Shown piece after piece: positions 1 to 6,162 of a stretch of 7,757 nt of DNA. A program made the translations under genes and the position numbers. Under the pieces are notes generated by a model. The model had not been told where the DNA came from, did not search any database, and was given only the letters and a program-made list of their open reading frames with translations. The stretch is from CAZTII01 sp964613305 (GTDB lineage Bacteria; Bacillota_I; Bacilli_A; Erysipelotrichales; Erysipelotrichaceae), in contig CAZTII010000076.1 in assembly GCA_964613305.1 (NCBI GenBank), forward strand, positions 1 through 7,757. Reading direction: 5' to 3'. How positions within the stretch are numbered: position 1 is the stretch's first letter; every line of letters starts with the position of its first letter.

Positions 1-100
1 GTCAGTGAAAATGCTGCAGCTGTCAGGCTTCGATAGTCGAAGGACTATGCAGCCATAGGCCCTTACAGGGAGTTACATGCCACTTGTGGAACAAATGGTT
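1..100 (+). ncRNA. Hairpin-rich segment, possible structured RNA or right end of an IS element
   Basis: This segment is visibly richer in G and C than its surroundings and is packed with complementary arms. GCTGCA (13-18) pairs with TGCAGC (48-53) and encloses CTTCGA (28-33) with TCGAAG (37-42). Further on are CCCT (60-63) with AGGG (67-70), CCA (80-82) with TGG (87-89), and CCAT (53-56) with ATGG (95-98). A plus-strand reading frame also enters from the left edge and stops at 56-58. A structured end overlapping the tail of a coding frame recalls the right end of IS200/IS605-type elements carrying tnpB and its omega RNA. I do not recognise the sequence itself, and strand and identity are uncertain. 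It is truncated by the window edge. Confidence 0.3.
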
Positions 101-102
101 AT

Positions 103-124
103 AAAAAAAGGTGTTTTCACACCT
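103..124 (-). terminator. Rho-independent terminator of the GH2 glycosidase gene
   Basis: Read on the minus strand, a 6-bp stem AGGTGT/ACACCT closes a GAAA loop and runs into a stretch of T (103-109 as A on the plus strand). It lies 8 bases beyond the stop codon of the glycosidase. On the plus strand the T tract is interrupted, so it should act mainly on minus-strand transcripts. Confidence 0.85.
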
Positions 125-131
125 CTTTAAC

Positions 132-2405
132 TTATTTTTTAACTTTTTGAAGCTGTAAATTCATTGCATCCAATAACGCTTGTGGTAATTTATTACCAGC
201 TAATTGTTTAATCATATCAAGTGTCATATTTTTAATCATATCCATTTGATCGTTACCTTCCATTGCTGGCATAAATTGACGAACTACGGCAAGAGTGTCA
301 GGATTCTCATATAACACACATATTTTATCAGCACTACTGTAGTAATTTGGATCGATTACGATTTCTAGAGATGTTTCATTGTTTAAATATTCTTCTGGAA
401 TTTCAAACCAGTTATTCGCAACTCCACCTTTATCTTCGTTAGGTAAAATGTATGGTTCATACGCAGTATCGCATAATTCAAAACGTGCAATGTCCACTTG
501 TCCACAATCACTAACAACTTTAATTTTTGTTTCTTTTGTTAATTGAACGTTTTTAAATACGACACGATTGCTTGTATTTGTTAGTGTTTCTTTTTCTTCA
601 CCATTTACAAATAGAGTAACATTACAACAGTTTGTATAAACCTTAATATCAGTTACAACGTTGTGACGTAAAACATATCGTTTACTAGTGATGTGTAATA
701 CAGGTTCATCACTCCAAGATGCTTTATATAAATAGAAGGCATCTTTTTTAATTTTGCGGTCAAAAGTTACTAAGCCTTTATTGTTACGTCCTTTAATACC
801 ACCTTCATCACGAATGTTTGCACCAAAGTCAAACATATTCCAACAATAAGTAGCCCATAAGAAATCAGCTTCTTTGAATATATCCCAAATAATTTCATGT
901 GTTAAAGCGTGATATTCTTCAGTGTAGTCTTTACATGCTGGATTTTCGGTATGGTATTGTAAAATTCCTTCGACACCATATTCAGAAATACACAGTGCTC
1001 TATCTGGATTAATCGCATGGAATTCATGAATCCAATTGAAGTCTTCTGCTTTTCCAATATACCAACCATAGTATTTATTGTAACCTACGATATCTGTTAC
1101 AAAATTGTAGCGATCATCTGGTTCAACCATCATTACGTTCGCTAAAGTAGTAAGGCGAGTATCATCTAATTCTTTAGCGCGATCGTGTAATTTTTTACAG
1201 ATGTCATAAACGTAATCTTTATTACCACCGATTTGAATTTCATTTTGAACGCCATAGAAGAAAATACTAGAATGGTTCATTACTTGTTTAATAAGTTCTT
1301 CCATTTGACTCATCGCATTTAATCCTTCTAAATCAGTTTGACTTGCTTTAGAGATAAATGGAATTTCGGCCCAAAGGACAAAACCTAAACGATCACAAAG
1401 TTCATAGAAATAACGATTGTGTTGATAGTGAGCTAGACGGATAGAATTAGCACCTACTTCACGTATCAATAAAATGTCTTCTTCCATGTCTTCGTAGGAA
1501 ATAGCCCAACCTTTATCTAAACGGTCTTGATGACGACTTACACCATTTAAACGAAGATGTTCACCATTTAAGAAAAATCCTTTTTTACTATCAACTGTGA
1601 AGTAACGTAAACCTGTAGGAATTTGTACTTCATCGCATACTTCATTGAATGATTCAATTGAAGCAACGATATCATGTAAATATGGATCGGCCGTAGCGTG
1701 CCATAAATGAGGATTGTCTACTTCAAGTGTTACTGTTACTGTTTCATTTACTTTTACTTGTTTGTATACATAGTCTAATTGTGAACCATCTGCATCAAAT
1801 ATTTCTACTTTTAAGCGAACATCGTCAGTTTTAGTAGCGGAAACAATAGTACATGTAACATCAATCAACGCTTTTTCTTTGGTAATTGAACGTTGTTTTA
1901 CATAAACACCAGGACCACCTTGATCCAATAATTCGAAGTGTACATGATCAACCGCAATTAAGTTTACATTACGATAAATACCACCACAGAATGTAAAGTC
2001 TGCCATTAATGGATAAACAGTATCGTTATAACGATTATCCGCAACAACTACTAATTCGTTCTCTTGAAGTTTCATTAAGTTGGTAATATCGTATCTAAAT
2101 GTACTAAATCCACCTTGATGATGTCCTAAAAAGGTATCATTGAAATATACATCTGATTCTAAACTAACTGCTTCAAATTCAATAAAAAGACATTGATTCA
2201 TTAATACTTCAGTACAGTTGAATTTCTTACGATAAATTGTTTGACCACGATAAAATTCAAGTCCACTTGCGGCATCACTATCATTAAATGTATGAGGTAA
2301 ATCAATTGGATAAAAATTTGATGGGTTGTACGATGACGTTAAATTTTGTTCATTAAATTCTTTTGAGAAAAGCCAATCTTGGTTTAAATTATAAATTGTT
2401 CTCAT
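132..2405 (-). CDS. Glycoside hydrolase family 2 protein, beta-galactosidase-like
   Basis: This 757-residue enzyme should hydrolyse beta-linked sugars by the retaining GH2 mechanism. The domains follow the family order: N-terminal sugar-binding jelly roll (about 1-150), Ig-like domain (about 150-270), TIM barrel (about 271-565) and a further Ig-like domain (about 570-650). In the barrel, the NE pair at Asn388-Glu389 supplies the acid/base and Glu475 in SEYG is the expected nucleophile. The stretch NNKGLVTFDRK (541-551) followed by DAFYLYKA and WS is typical of Firmicute beta-galactosidases. There is no signal peptide, so it is probably cytoplasmic and acts on imported oligosaccharides. About 100 residues follow the last Ig-like domain, ending in a Met-rich helical tail (about 712-757). 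The ATG start has AGAGGAG (2409-2415) upstream. Exact substrate (galactoside, glucuronide or other) is not settled by sequence alone. No transporter gene lies beside it in the window. Confidence 0.9.
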   Translation of the reverse strand: MRTIYNLNQDWLFSKEFNEQNLTSSYNPSNFYPIDLPHTFNDSDAASGLEFYRGQTIYRKKFNCTEVLMNQCLFIEFEAVSLESDVYFNDTFLGHHQGGFSTFRYDITNLMKLQENELVVVADNRYNDTVYPLMADFTFCGGIYRNVNLIAVDHVHFELLDQGGPGVYVKQRSITKEKALIDVTCTIVSATKTDDVRLKVEIFDADGSQLDYVYKQVKVNETVTVTLEVDNPHLWHATADPYLHDIVASIESFNEVCDEVQIPTGLRYFTVDSKKGFFLNGEHLRLNGVSRHQDRLDKGWAISYEDMEEDILLIREVGANSIRLAHYQHNRYFYELCDRLGFVLWAEIPFISKASQTDLEGLNAMSQMEELIKQVMNHSSIFFYGVQNEIQIGGNKDYVYDICKKLHDRAKELDDTRLTTLANVMMVEPDDRYNFVTDIVGYNKYYGWYIGKAEDFNWIHEFHAINPDRALCISEYGVEGILQYHTENPACKDYTEEYHALTHEIIWDIFKEADFLWATYCWNMFDFGANIRDEGGIKGRNNKGLVTFDRKIKKDAFYLYKASWSDEPVLHITSKRYVLRHNVVTDIKVYTNCCNVTLFVNGEEKETLTNTSNRVVFKNVQLTKETKIKVVSDCGQVDIARFELCDTAYEPYILPNEDKGGVANNWFEIPEEYLNNETSLEIVIDPNYYSSADKICVLYENPDTLAVVRQFMPAMEGNDQMDMIKNMTLDMIKQLAGNKLPQALLDAMNLQLQKVKK

Positions 2406-2429
2406 GTTCTCCTCTTTCTATATATGTTA

Positions 2430-2458
2430 ATAATAAAAGTGATGTATACATTTGTCAA
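2430..2458 (-). promoter_or_regulatory. Promoter of the GH2 glycosidase
   Basis: On the minus strand a perfect -35 TTGACA (2453-2458) is followed after exactly 17 bases by TATTAT (2430-2435). Transcription should begin near 2423 and leave a leader of about 17 bases. The spacer holds a perfect 10-bp palindrome, ATGTATACAT (2442-2451), well placed for a repressor to block RNA polymerase. Which regulator binds it is unknown. Confidence 0.85.
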
Positions 2459-2474
2459 GTCAAGAAACCGTTAA

Positions 2475-2488
2475 TGTAAGCGGTAGCA
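2475..2488. promoter_or_regulatory. CcpA-type catabolite responsive element (cre)
   Basis: TGTAAGCGGTAGCA matches the Bacillus-type cre consensus TGWAANCGNTNWCA at all but one position. It sits just upstream of the glycosidase -35, centred about 58 bases before the inferred transcription start. A cre near a sugar hydrolase promoter suggests control by CcpA with HPr-Ser-P. A site this far upstream may activate rather than repress, so the direction of control is open. It is about 105 bp from the divergent regulator promoter and is less likely to serve that gene. Confidence 0.65.
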
Positions 2489-2514
2489 AATAATTAAAAA
2501 AAGTCAATATATTT

Positions 2515-2552
2515 TTAGTTAGTTGTAATTAACGTTAGAATACACTAACTAA
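2515..2552. repeat. Imperfect inverted repeat in the divergent control region
   Basis: TTAGTTAGT (2515-2523) is matched by ACTAACTAA (2544-2552). With one bulged T the arms extend to 12 and 13 bases (TTAGTTAGTTGTA and TACACTAACTAA) around a 13-base centre. It lies between the two divergent promoters, upstream of both, and has no T tract that would make it a terminator. It may be an operator for an unidentified regulator. Confidence 0.4.
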
Positions 2553-2590
2553 TTTAAACAAAAAAATTACAATTTATGTGAGCAAATCAC

Positions 2591-2618
2591 TTGAAATGCG
2601 AATAAATTATTATATAAT
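2591..2618 (+). promoter_or_regulatory. Promoter of the PerR-rubrerythrin operon
   Basis: TTGAAA (2591-2596) and TATAAT (2613-2618) are separated by 16 bases, and the start codon follows about 30 bases after the -10. The -10 touches the Fur/PerR-type operator, so binding there would block transcription. Confidence 0.8.
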
Positions 2619-2632
2619 GATAATAGTTATCA
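2618..2632. promoter_or_regulatory. Fur/PerR-type operator box
   Basis: TGATAAT-A-GTTATCA matches the 7-1-7 Fur-box consensus TGATAATnATTATCA with a single mismatch. It begins on the last base of the -10 and covers the likely transcription start, a classic repressor position. The operon's own Fur-family product is the natural candidate binder. The GA/TC flanks are closer to the Bacillus Fur box than to the PerR box (TTATAATnATTATAA). Confidence 0.75.
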
Positions 2633-2648
2633 ATAAGGAAGTGATGGA

Positions 2649-3089
2649 ATGAATTATAGGCAAACTAAGCAAAGGCAAGAAGTTTATGAAACGATTTTAG
2701 GTCAGAATCGACACATGAAGGCAGAAGATGTGTACTTGGAAATGGTAGCGCATAATCCGAAAATTGGTATCGCGACGGTTTATCGCAATCTAAATCATTT
2801 GGCTGAATCAGGAAAAATTTCTCGCTTAGTTGATCAAGGTGTGTGTTATTTTGATGGTAATATTGAACCACATTATCACTTAAAGTGTATTCGTTGTGGT
2901 CAATATGAAGATTTATCGAAAGCGTATTTATCGCAGTTAGATGAAGAGTTATCAAAAGAACTTGATCGACCTATCTATGGTCATGATATTACGTTCCATA
3001 CGATATGTACTAAATGCAGTACTGATAACCAACTTATGGAGGAGAATGGAAAATGGAATTCAAAGGATCTAAAACAGAACAAAATTTAG
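2649..3089 (+). CDS. perR: Fur-family metal-dependent peroxide regulator, PerR-like
   Basis: This 146-residue protein is a dimeric Fur-family repressor with an N-terminal winged helix (about 1-65; KIGIATVYRNLNHLAESG is the recognition region) and a C-terminal metal-binding dimer domain. Structural zinc ligands are C80xxC83 and C120xxC123. The regulatory site aligned to Bacillus PerR is His22, Asp69, His75, His77 and Asp88. Asp88 follows CxxCGxxx, where iron-sensing Fur proteins usually have Glu, which favours PerR-type hydrogen peroxide sensing. It lacks the first helix of Bacillus PerR, as do many clostridial members. The ATG start is supported by AAGGAAGTGAT just upstream, a near-perfect extended Shine-Dalgarno. 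The gene overlaps rubrerythrin by 37 bases and the two should be co-transcribed. PerR rather than Fur is inferred from Asp88 and the neighbour. Confidence 0.85.
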   Translation: MNYRQTKQRQEVYETILGQNRHMKAEDVYLEMVAHNPKIGIATVYRNLNHLAESGKISRLVDQGVCYFDGNIEPHYHLKCIRCGQYEDLSKAYLSQLDEELSKELDRPIYGHDITFHTICTKCSTDNQLMEENGKWNSKDLKQNKI

Positions 3090-3592
3090 CATCAGCTTTC
3101 GCAGGAGAAAGTCAAGCACGTAACAAATACACTTATTTTGCAGCAATCGCTCGTAGCGAAGGTATGGAACAAATCGCTCAAATCTTTGAAGAAACTGCAC
3201 GTAATGAACAAGAACATGCATTCTTATGGTTCAAAGCAATGAACGAAGGTAAATTACCTACAACTGCAGAAGCTCTTAAAATGGCTGCAGGTGGAGAAAA
3301 CTACGAATGGACTGATATGTATGCAGGTTTTGCAGCTACAGCTCGTGAAGAAGGATTTACAAAAATCGCTGCTCAAATGGACATGGTTGCTAAAATCGAA
3401 AAAGCTCATGAAGAACGTTACTTAGCATTATTGAAAAATGTTGAAGAAAACCAAGTATTCTCTAAAGCTGATGATGCTGTATGGCAATGTGAAATCTGTG
3501 GATTTACAATGGTTGGTAAAAATGCTCCTAAAATGTGTCCACTTTGTGGATATTCTCAAGCATTCTTTGCAATCGAAAAAAACAATTACTAA
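3053..3592 (+). CDS. rbr: Rubrerythrin
   Basis: This 179-residue cytoplasmic non-haem iron protein should reduce hydrogen peroxide to water with electrons from a rubredoxin/NAD(P)H system. The ferritin-like four-helix domain (about 1-140) carries the diiron ligands: Glu19, Glu52 with His55 (ExxH), the Glu99/Glu100 pair and Glu116 with His119 (ExxH). The C-terminal rubredoxin-like domain holds one iron in C146xxC149 and C162xxC165. The length is normal and all key residues are present. GGAGGAG (3038-3044) lies 8 bases before the ATG, inside the end of the upstream regulator gene, so translation of the two is probably linked. A PerR-type regulator directly upstream fits peroxide-induced expression in an anaerobe. 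Confidence 0.96.
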   Translation: MEFKGSKTEQNLASAFAGESQARNKYTYFAAIARSEGMEQIAQIFEETARNEQEHAFLWFKAMNEGKLPTTAEALKMAAGGENYEWTDMYAGFAATAREEGFTKIAAQMDMVAKIEKAHEERYLALLKNVEENQVFSKADDAVWQCEICGFTMVGKNAPKMCPLCGYSQAFFAIEKNNY

Positions 3593-3599
3593 AAAAAAT

Positions 3600-3624
3600 A
3601 GCGGAAAATTAATTCCGCTTTTTT
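3600..3624. terminator. Bidirectional terminator between convergent genes
   Basis: AGCGGAA (3600-3606) pairs with TTCCGCT (3613-3619) around AATTAA, followed by TTTTTT on the plus strand. The bases before it (3591-3598) are all A, giving a T tract on the minus strand too. It can therefore end both the rubrerythrin operon and the convergent LuxR-type gene, whose stop codon at 3623-3625 overlaps the T tract. Confidence 0.85.
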
Positions 3625-4096
3625 AATGGTTTGATCGAACAGATTTATGATATTCTTGGACTAAAGAAACTAACTGCATTCGAGAATTTACATTTAATTT
3701 ATGATATATATTTTTTAAATGTGTTTTAGTAGTATTTTCACTAATAAATAGCGTTATTGCTACTTCTTTGTTGGATTTACCACTTATTATGGCATCGATA
3801 ACATCTAATTCGCGTTGTGTTAATAAATCATAACCAAGTGGTATAGTGACGGTTGTAATCGGTAGTGAAGAAAGAAGCGTCATTTTTTTGTTTAGATACA
3901 CTAAAATAACCATGGCAGTACATAAAATAGTAAGGGCAATGGCGGTAATATGACTTTGTAAGATAAGTTGAGCTTCATTTAAACTACTTATACCATTACC
4001 AATAATAACGCCAAATACATTACATGCTAAACCTGTTGAAAAAATAGTAATTGTGTTTTGTTGTGTAAGTTTAGTTAACATTATCCACCAAAACAA
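3623..4096 (-). CDS. C-terminal fragment: last membrane helices and LuxR-type HTH
   Basis: From a possible TTG start this frame encodes 157 residues. It has two membrane segments (about 16-34 and 49-68), then a GerE/LuxR helix-turn-helix at about 91-148 with the family signature LTQRELDVI, GKSNKEVA, ISENTTKTHLKNIYHKL and SR. The DNA-binding domain is intact. No good ribosome-binding site precedes the TTG, and the same frame continues upstream to 4219 with membrane-protein-like sequence (ISAYVILKPSILSYFLINT is read in this frame). I therefore think this is the second part of a frameshifted gene and not an independent one. If made on its own it would be a short membrane-tethered or aberrant DNA-binding protein. 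Confidence 0.6.
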   Translation of the reverse strand: MFWWIMLTKLTQQNTITIFSTGLACNVFGVIIGNGISSLNEAQLILQSHITAIALTILCTAMVILVYLNKKMTLLSSLPITTVTIPLGYDLLTQRELDVIDAIISGKSNKEVAITLFISENTTKTHLKNIYHKLNVNSRMQLVSLVQEYHKSVRSNH

Positions 4097-4161
4097 ATCA
4101 AAAATACCAAATGACGTAAGTAATAAGGTGTTAATTAAAAAATAACTTAGAATGGAAGGTT

Positions 4162-4968
4162 TTAAAATAACATAAGCAGAAATGAAATCATCATCAACAA
4201 CATGGACGTATAATGAATGCTATCGCGTGTTACATCGATTTTTTTCTTTGCGATGATAATGATTGTTACAATGTAGGGAATAACCCAAAAAGAACTAAAG
4301 TCTTGGACGATTGTTTTAAAATGAGGATTAAATACGCGATACATTAAACCAGAGTTAATAGCTAATATCACTATAAAAAAATAGAGGTAAAATACTGTAT
4401 CGTTTTGTTGTTTTGTCATTGTTGTTACGGAAGGTTTTAACTCAATTGGAATTGTTGGGATTAGTAGTGAAATTAAACTAAAACCAATAGCTACTATTAA
4501 ACCAATAAAAGGATTTATAAATAAAGTAATAGAATCAATGATAACCATTAAAATATTTGATAGTGCTAATGTTATCGCAACACTTTGTAAATAACCGATA
4601 CTTGATGCTATCGTTTGAAGATAAGCTCCCCATAAAGCTACCGTAAGACCTGAGAAGAAGCCTGCTACTACGCATGCGATAAGCCAAAGTATCATGTTAG
4701 AAAAGAAAAATAAAGTGCTAAAAAAAGCACTTAAAAATACGGATATAAACATTATTTTTTTTATGCTGTAGCGCACAAAGAAAGGTGCTATTAATAAACC
4801 AAGAACATGGGAAACAATAGCACAATTCATCATTAATTTAGGTTCTATGTGTTTTAAAATAGCTAAAGCATATAATGTTTTTCCTTCAAACACAACTGAT
4901 AATAAGAAGGAAAAAAAGAATGATAACGAAATAGTAGATAGCAAAGCTTCTTTTTTAGTTGGTATCAA
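4162..4968 (-). CDS. N-terminal fragment: MFS-like membrane sensor domain
   Basis: This frame encodes 268 residues with about nine hydrophobic helices (about 8-28, 46-66, 71-90, 91-113, 128-150, 152-172, 191-213, 226-241, 252-268). It breaks off inside or just after a helix, which is too short for a 12-helix MFS protein. The start is TTG at 4966-4968, supported by AAGGGGAG (4975-4982) with about 6 bases spacing and by a good promoter. Lacking its DNA-binding end it could not act as the parent regulator. In intact relatives the membrane part is thought to sense a ligand, not to transport it. The sequence continues in the frame of the HTH fragment just downstream. Confidence 0.65.
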   Translation of the reverse strand: MIPTKKEALLSTISLSFFFSFLLSVVFEGKTLYALAILKHIEPKLMMNCAIVSHVLGLLIAPFFVRYSIKKIMFISVFLSAFFSTLFFFSNMILWLIACVVAGFFSGLTVALWGAYLQTIASSIGYLQSVAITLALSNILMVIIDSITLFINPFIGLIVAIGFSLISLLIPTIPIELKPSVTTMTKQQNDTVFYLYFFIVILAINSGLMYRVFNPHFKTIVQDFSSFWVIPYIVTIIIIAKKKIDVTRDSIHYTSMLLMMISFLLMLF

Positions 4969-4994
4969 GTAAATCTCCCCTTAGACATGTACTA

Positions 4995-5023
4995 ATAATA
5001 CCACTTAATGACCTTTTAGACAA
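4995..5023 (-). promoter_or_regulatory. Promoter of the membrane LuxR-type gene
   Basis: On the minus strand TTGTCT (5018-5023) and TATTAT (4995-5000) are 17 bases apart, about 27 bases before the TTG start. The -35 begins 6 bases after the stop codon of the small zinc-ribbon gene, and I see no terminator between them, so read-through from that gene is also possible. TGTCTAA occurs once in the -35 region and again just before the ribosome-binding site, a short direct repeat of unknown meaning. Confidence 0.7.
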
Positions 5024-5028
5024 TAAAG

Positions 5029-5388
5029 CTAAACCGAAAAAATATTGAAACCTAAAAAGCCTAAAAGCATTAATATCATGGAAGCAATAATAACTAGTGT
5101 TAACATAGCACGAGCATAGTTTCTTTTATTTTGGTTTGGTTGTCCAAAAAAAGACCAACTAAACAATAATATTACATTGACGATTGGAATTCCACATAAT
5201 AGAATCGTTGCAATCCATTGTCCTACTGTCATAACGCCGTAATCGCTATTGTTATTTTTAGGTGGACCAAAACTTCCGTTAAATGGGGCAGGTGATACCA
5301 TTTTTGATGGTTGTTGCATTCTTGATCCACATCCTGTACAAAATTGTGCATCGTTTGCTACGTTTGTACCGCAATTTTCACAAAACAT
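5029..5388 (-). CDS. Small membrane protein with N-terminal zinc ribbon
   Basis: This 119-residue protein begins with a compact zinc ribbon, C3xxC6 and C17xxC20 (FCENCG, FCTGCG). A Pro/Asn/Gly-rich linker (about 25-50) and two membrane helices follow (about 56-80 and 93-117), joined by a short basic loop (NQNKRNYARA). Many Firmicutes have small proteins of this architecture with no known function. The ribbon presumably faces the cytoplasm and may bind protein partners. The ATG is supported by AAAGGAG (5396-5402) with 7 bases spacing. It is divergent from the two other zinc-ribbon genes across a 130-bp gap holding a perfect inverted repeat, suggesting shared control. No enzymatic motif is visible. 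Confidence 0.85.
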   Translation of the reverse strand: MFCENCGTNVANDAQFCTGCGSRMQQPSKMVSPAPFNGSFGPPKNNNSDYGVMTVGQWIATILLCGIPIVNVILLFSWSFFGQPNQNKRNYARAMLTLVIIASMILMLLGFLGFNIFSV

Positions 5389-5440
5389 AGGTGTACTCCT
5401 TTCAAATGATTATAAATATTGTAGTATACCGCATCGACGA

Positions 5441-5466
5441 AACAATCACCCAATAGGGTGATTGTT
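5441..5466. repeat. Perfect 11-bp inverted repeat, possible operator
   Basis: AACAATCACCC (5441-5451) and GGGTGATTGTT (5456-5466) are exact reverse complements around AATA. The element lies between divergent zinc-ribbon genes, 53 bases from each start codon. No long T tract follows on either strand, so it is poor as a terminator. TTGTT in each arm could supply part of a -35 for each direction, which would make it a symmetrical operator governing both units. No clear -10 was found to confirm this. Confidence 0.6.
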
Positions 5467-5518
5467 AAATAGTTACTATAGACTTAATCTAAATATAGAA
5501 AGAGTTGAGGAATACCAT

Positions 5519-6151
5519 ATGAAGAATATAATAACTTGGACATTTGAAGCACCTCAGAAAAAAAGTAATACGACACTAGCTACTGAATACGTAATTAATG
5601 AATTAGGTATTTTTTCAAAAACAGAAATTAGAAATTATAAAACCGGATTTTTACCACAAGTTTGGGGTTTTAAAGATGGAATGGATGATTTTAATAATGG
5701 ACATTATACGAAAGATAATAGTTCTCGTGGTGCCATTTTATGGCATAAAATTACCCAAGTATTTTTAGATGAAGTAAAATATACAATTTTAATTGGTGGA
5801 CAAGAAGAAGAGGATATTGAACTACAATGTGGTAAAAACCGTTTTATGGAAATTGCATCGATATTAGATGATAAGGTTGCAGAATATTTATCCATTGATG
5901 AAGACAGTCAAGAAGCATATAGTTGGCGTGGTTGGAGCGAAGATGATGAATGGGATGTACCAGAGGCTTCACTAGAACAAATGATTGATTACGAGATTAA
6001 TGAAGGATGCAAAGGTAGAAATCTAGAAGATGTACAAGACTTACCTGTATCCCTTATTAAAAGAAAACATGAAAGCAAACAATGTTTGTATTGTCATGAA
6101 AAATTAGAAGATGACGCACTATTTTGTCCGTCATGCGGTAAAAAAAATTAG
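5519..6151 (+). CDS. Uncharacterised acidic protein with C-terminal zinc ribbon
   Basis: I do not recognise the main domain of this 210-residue soluble protein. Residues about 1-125 look like a mixed alpha/beta fold (ITWTFEAP, TGFLPQVWGFKDGM, GAILWHKITQVFLDEVKYTILIG). An acidic, Trp-containing stretch follows (about 126-150, with SEDDEWD), then a helix and a zinc ribbon at the end, C189xxC192 and C203xxC206. There is no membrane segment or signal peptide. The frame is open further upstream to a TTG at 5462, but that lies in the inverted repeat and lacks a ribosome-binding site. The ATG at 5519 has GAGG (5507-5510) 8 bases before it. The stop codon shares its G with the GGAGG of the next gene, 11 bases upstream, so the two form an operon and may act together. 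Confidence 0.8.
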   Translation: MKNIITWTFEAPQKKSNTTLATEYVINELGIFSKTEIRNYKTGFLPQVWGFKDGMDDFNNGHYTKDNSSRGAILWHKITQVFLDEVKYTILIGGQEEEDIELQCGKNRFMEIASILDDKVAEYLSIDEDSQEAYSWRGWSEDDEWDVPEASLEQMIDYEINEGCKGRNLEDVQDLPVSLIKRKHESKQCLYCHEKLEDDALFCPSCGKKN

Positions 6152-6162
6152 GAGGTACAACC

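Larger units (their letters stand above)
3623..4968 (-). pseudogene. Frameshifted membrane LuxR-family regulator (MFS-like sensor plus HTH)
   Basis: Two minus-strand frames together make one protein of about 448 residues: about twelve membrane helices of MFS-like layout followed by a C-terminal LuxR helix-turn-helix. The first frame stops at 4162-4164. The second frame is open from 4219 down and reads as coding sequence well before its first usable start: VILKPSILSYF, then LLTSFGIFDLFWW. Adding one T to the T4 run at 4164-4167 joins them as MLF-LKPSILSYF without a stop. Membrane LuxR regulators of this fused type occur in Eggerthellaceae and some Firmicutes. The gene may be a true pseudogene, a recent or strain-specific mutation, or a sequencing error in the run. 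Confidence 0.75.

Noticed and set aside
763..785. Asn-x-Lys motif (541-543 of the glycosidase) as proof of beta-glucuronidase
   Set aside because: The same N-x-K position is seen in beta-galactosidase-type GH2 enzymes with NDKGLVT-like sequences, so it does not decide specificity.
4155..4222. Programmed -1 frameshift in the LuxR-type gene
   Set aside because: The TTATTTTAAAAC stretch does not give a standard slippery heptamer in the first frame and no clear stimulatory hairpin follows; a base loss is simpler, though not proven.
5249..5461. Plus-strand open frame across the small zinc-ribbon gene
   Set aside because: It is antisense to a well-supported gene with ribosome-binding site and zinc ligands, and lacks its own start signals.
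5441..5466. Inverted repeat as a terminator
   Set aside because: Both flanking genes point away from it and neither strand has a proper T tract after the stem.
5462..5518. Upstream TTG extension of the acidic zinc-ribbon protein
   Set aside because: The TTG lies in the inverted repeat without a ribosome-binding site, whereas the ATG at 5519 has GAGG at good spacing.
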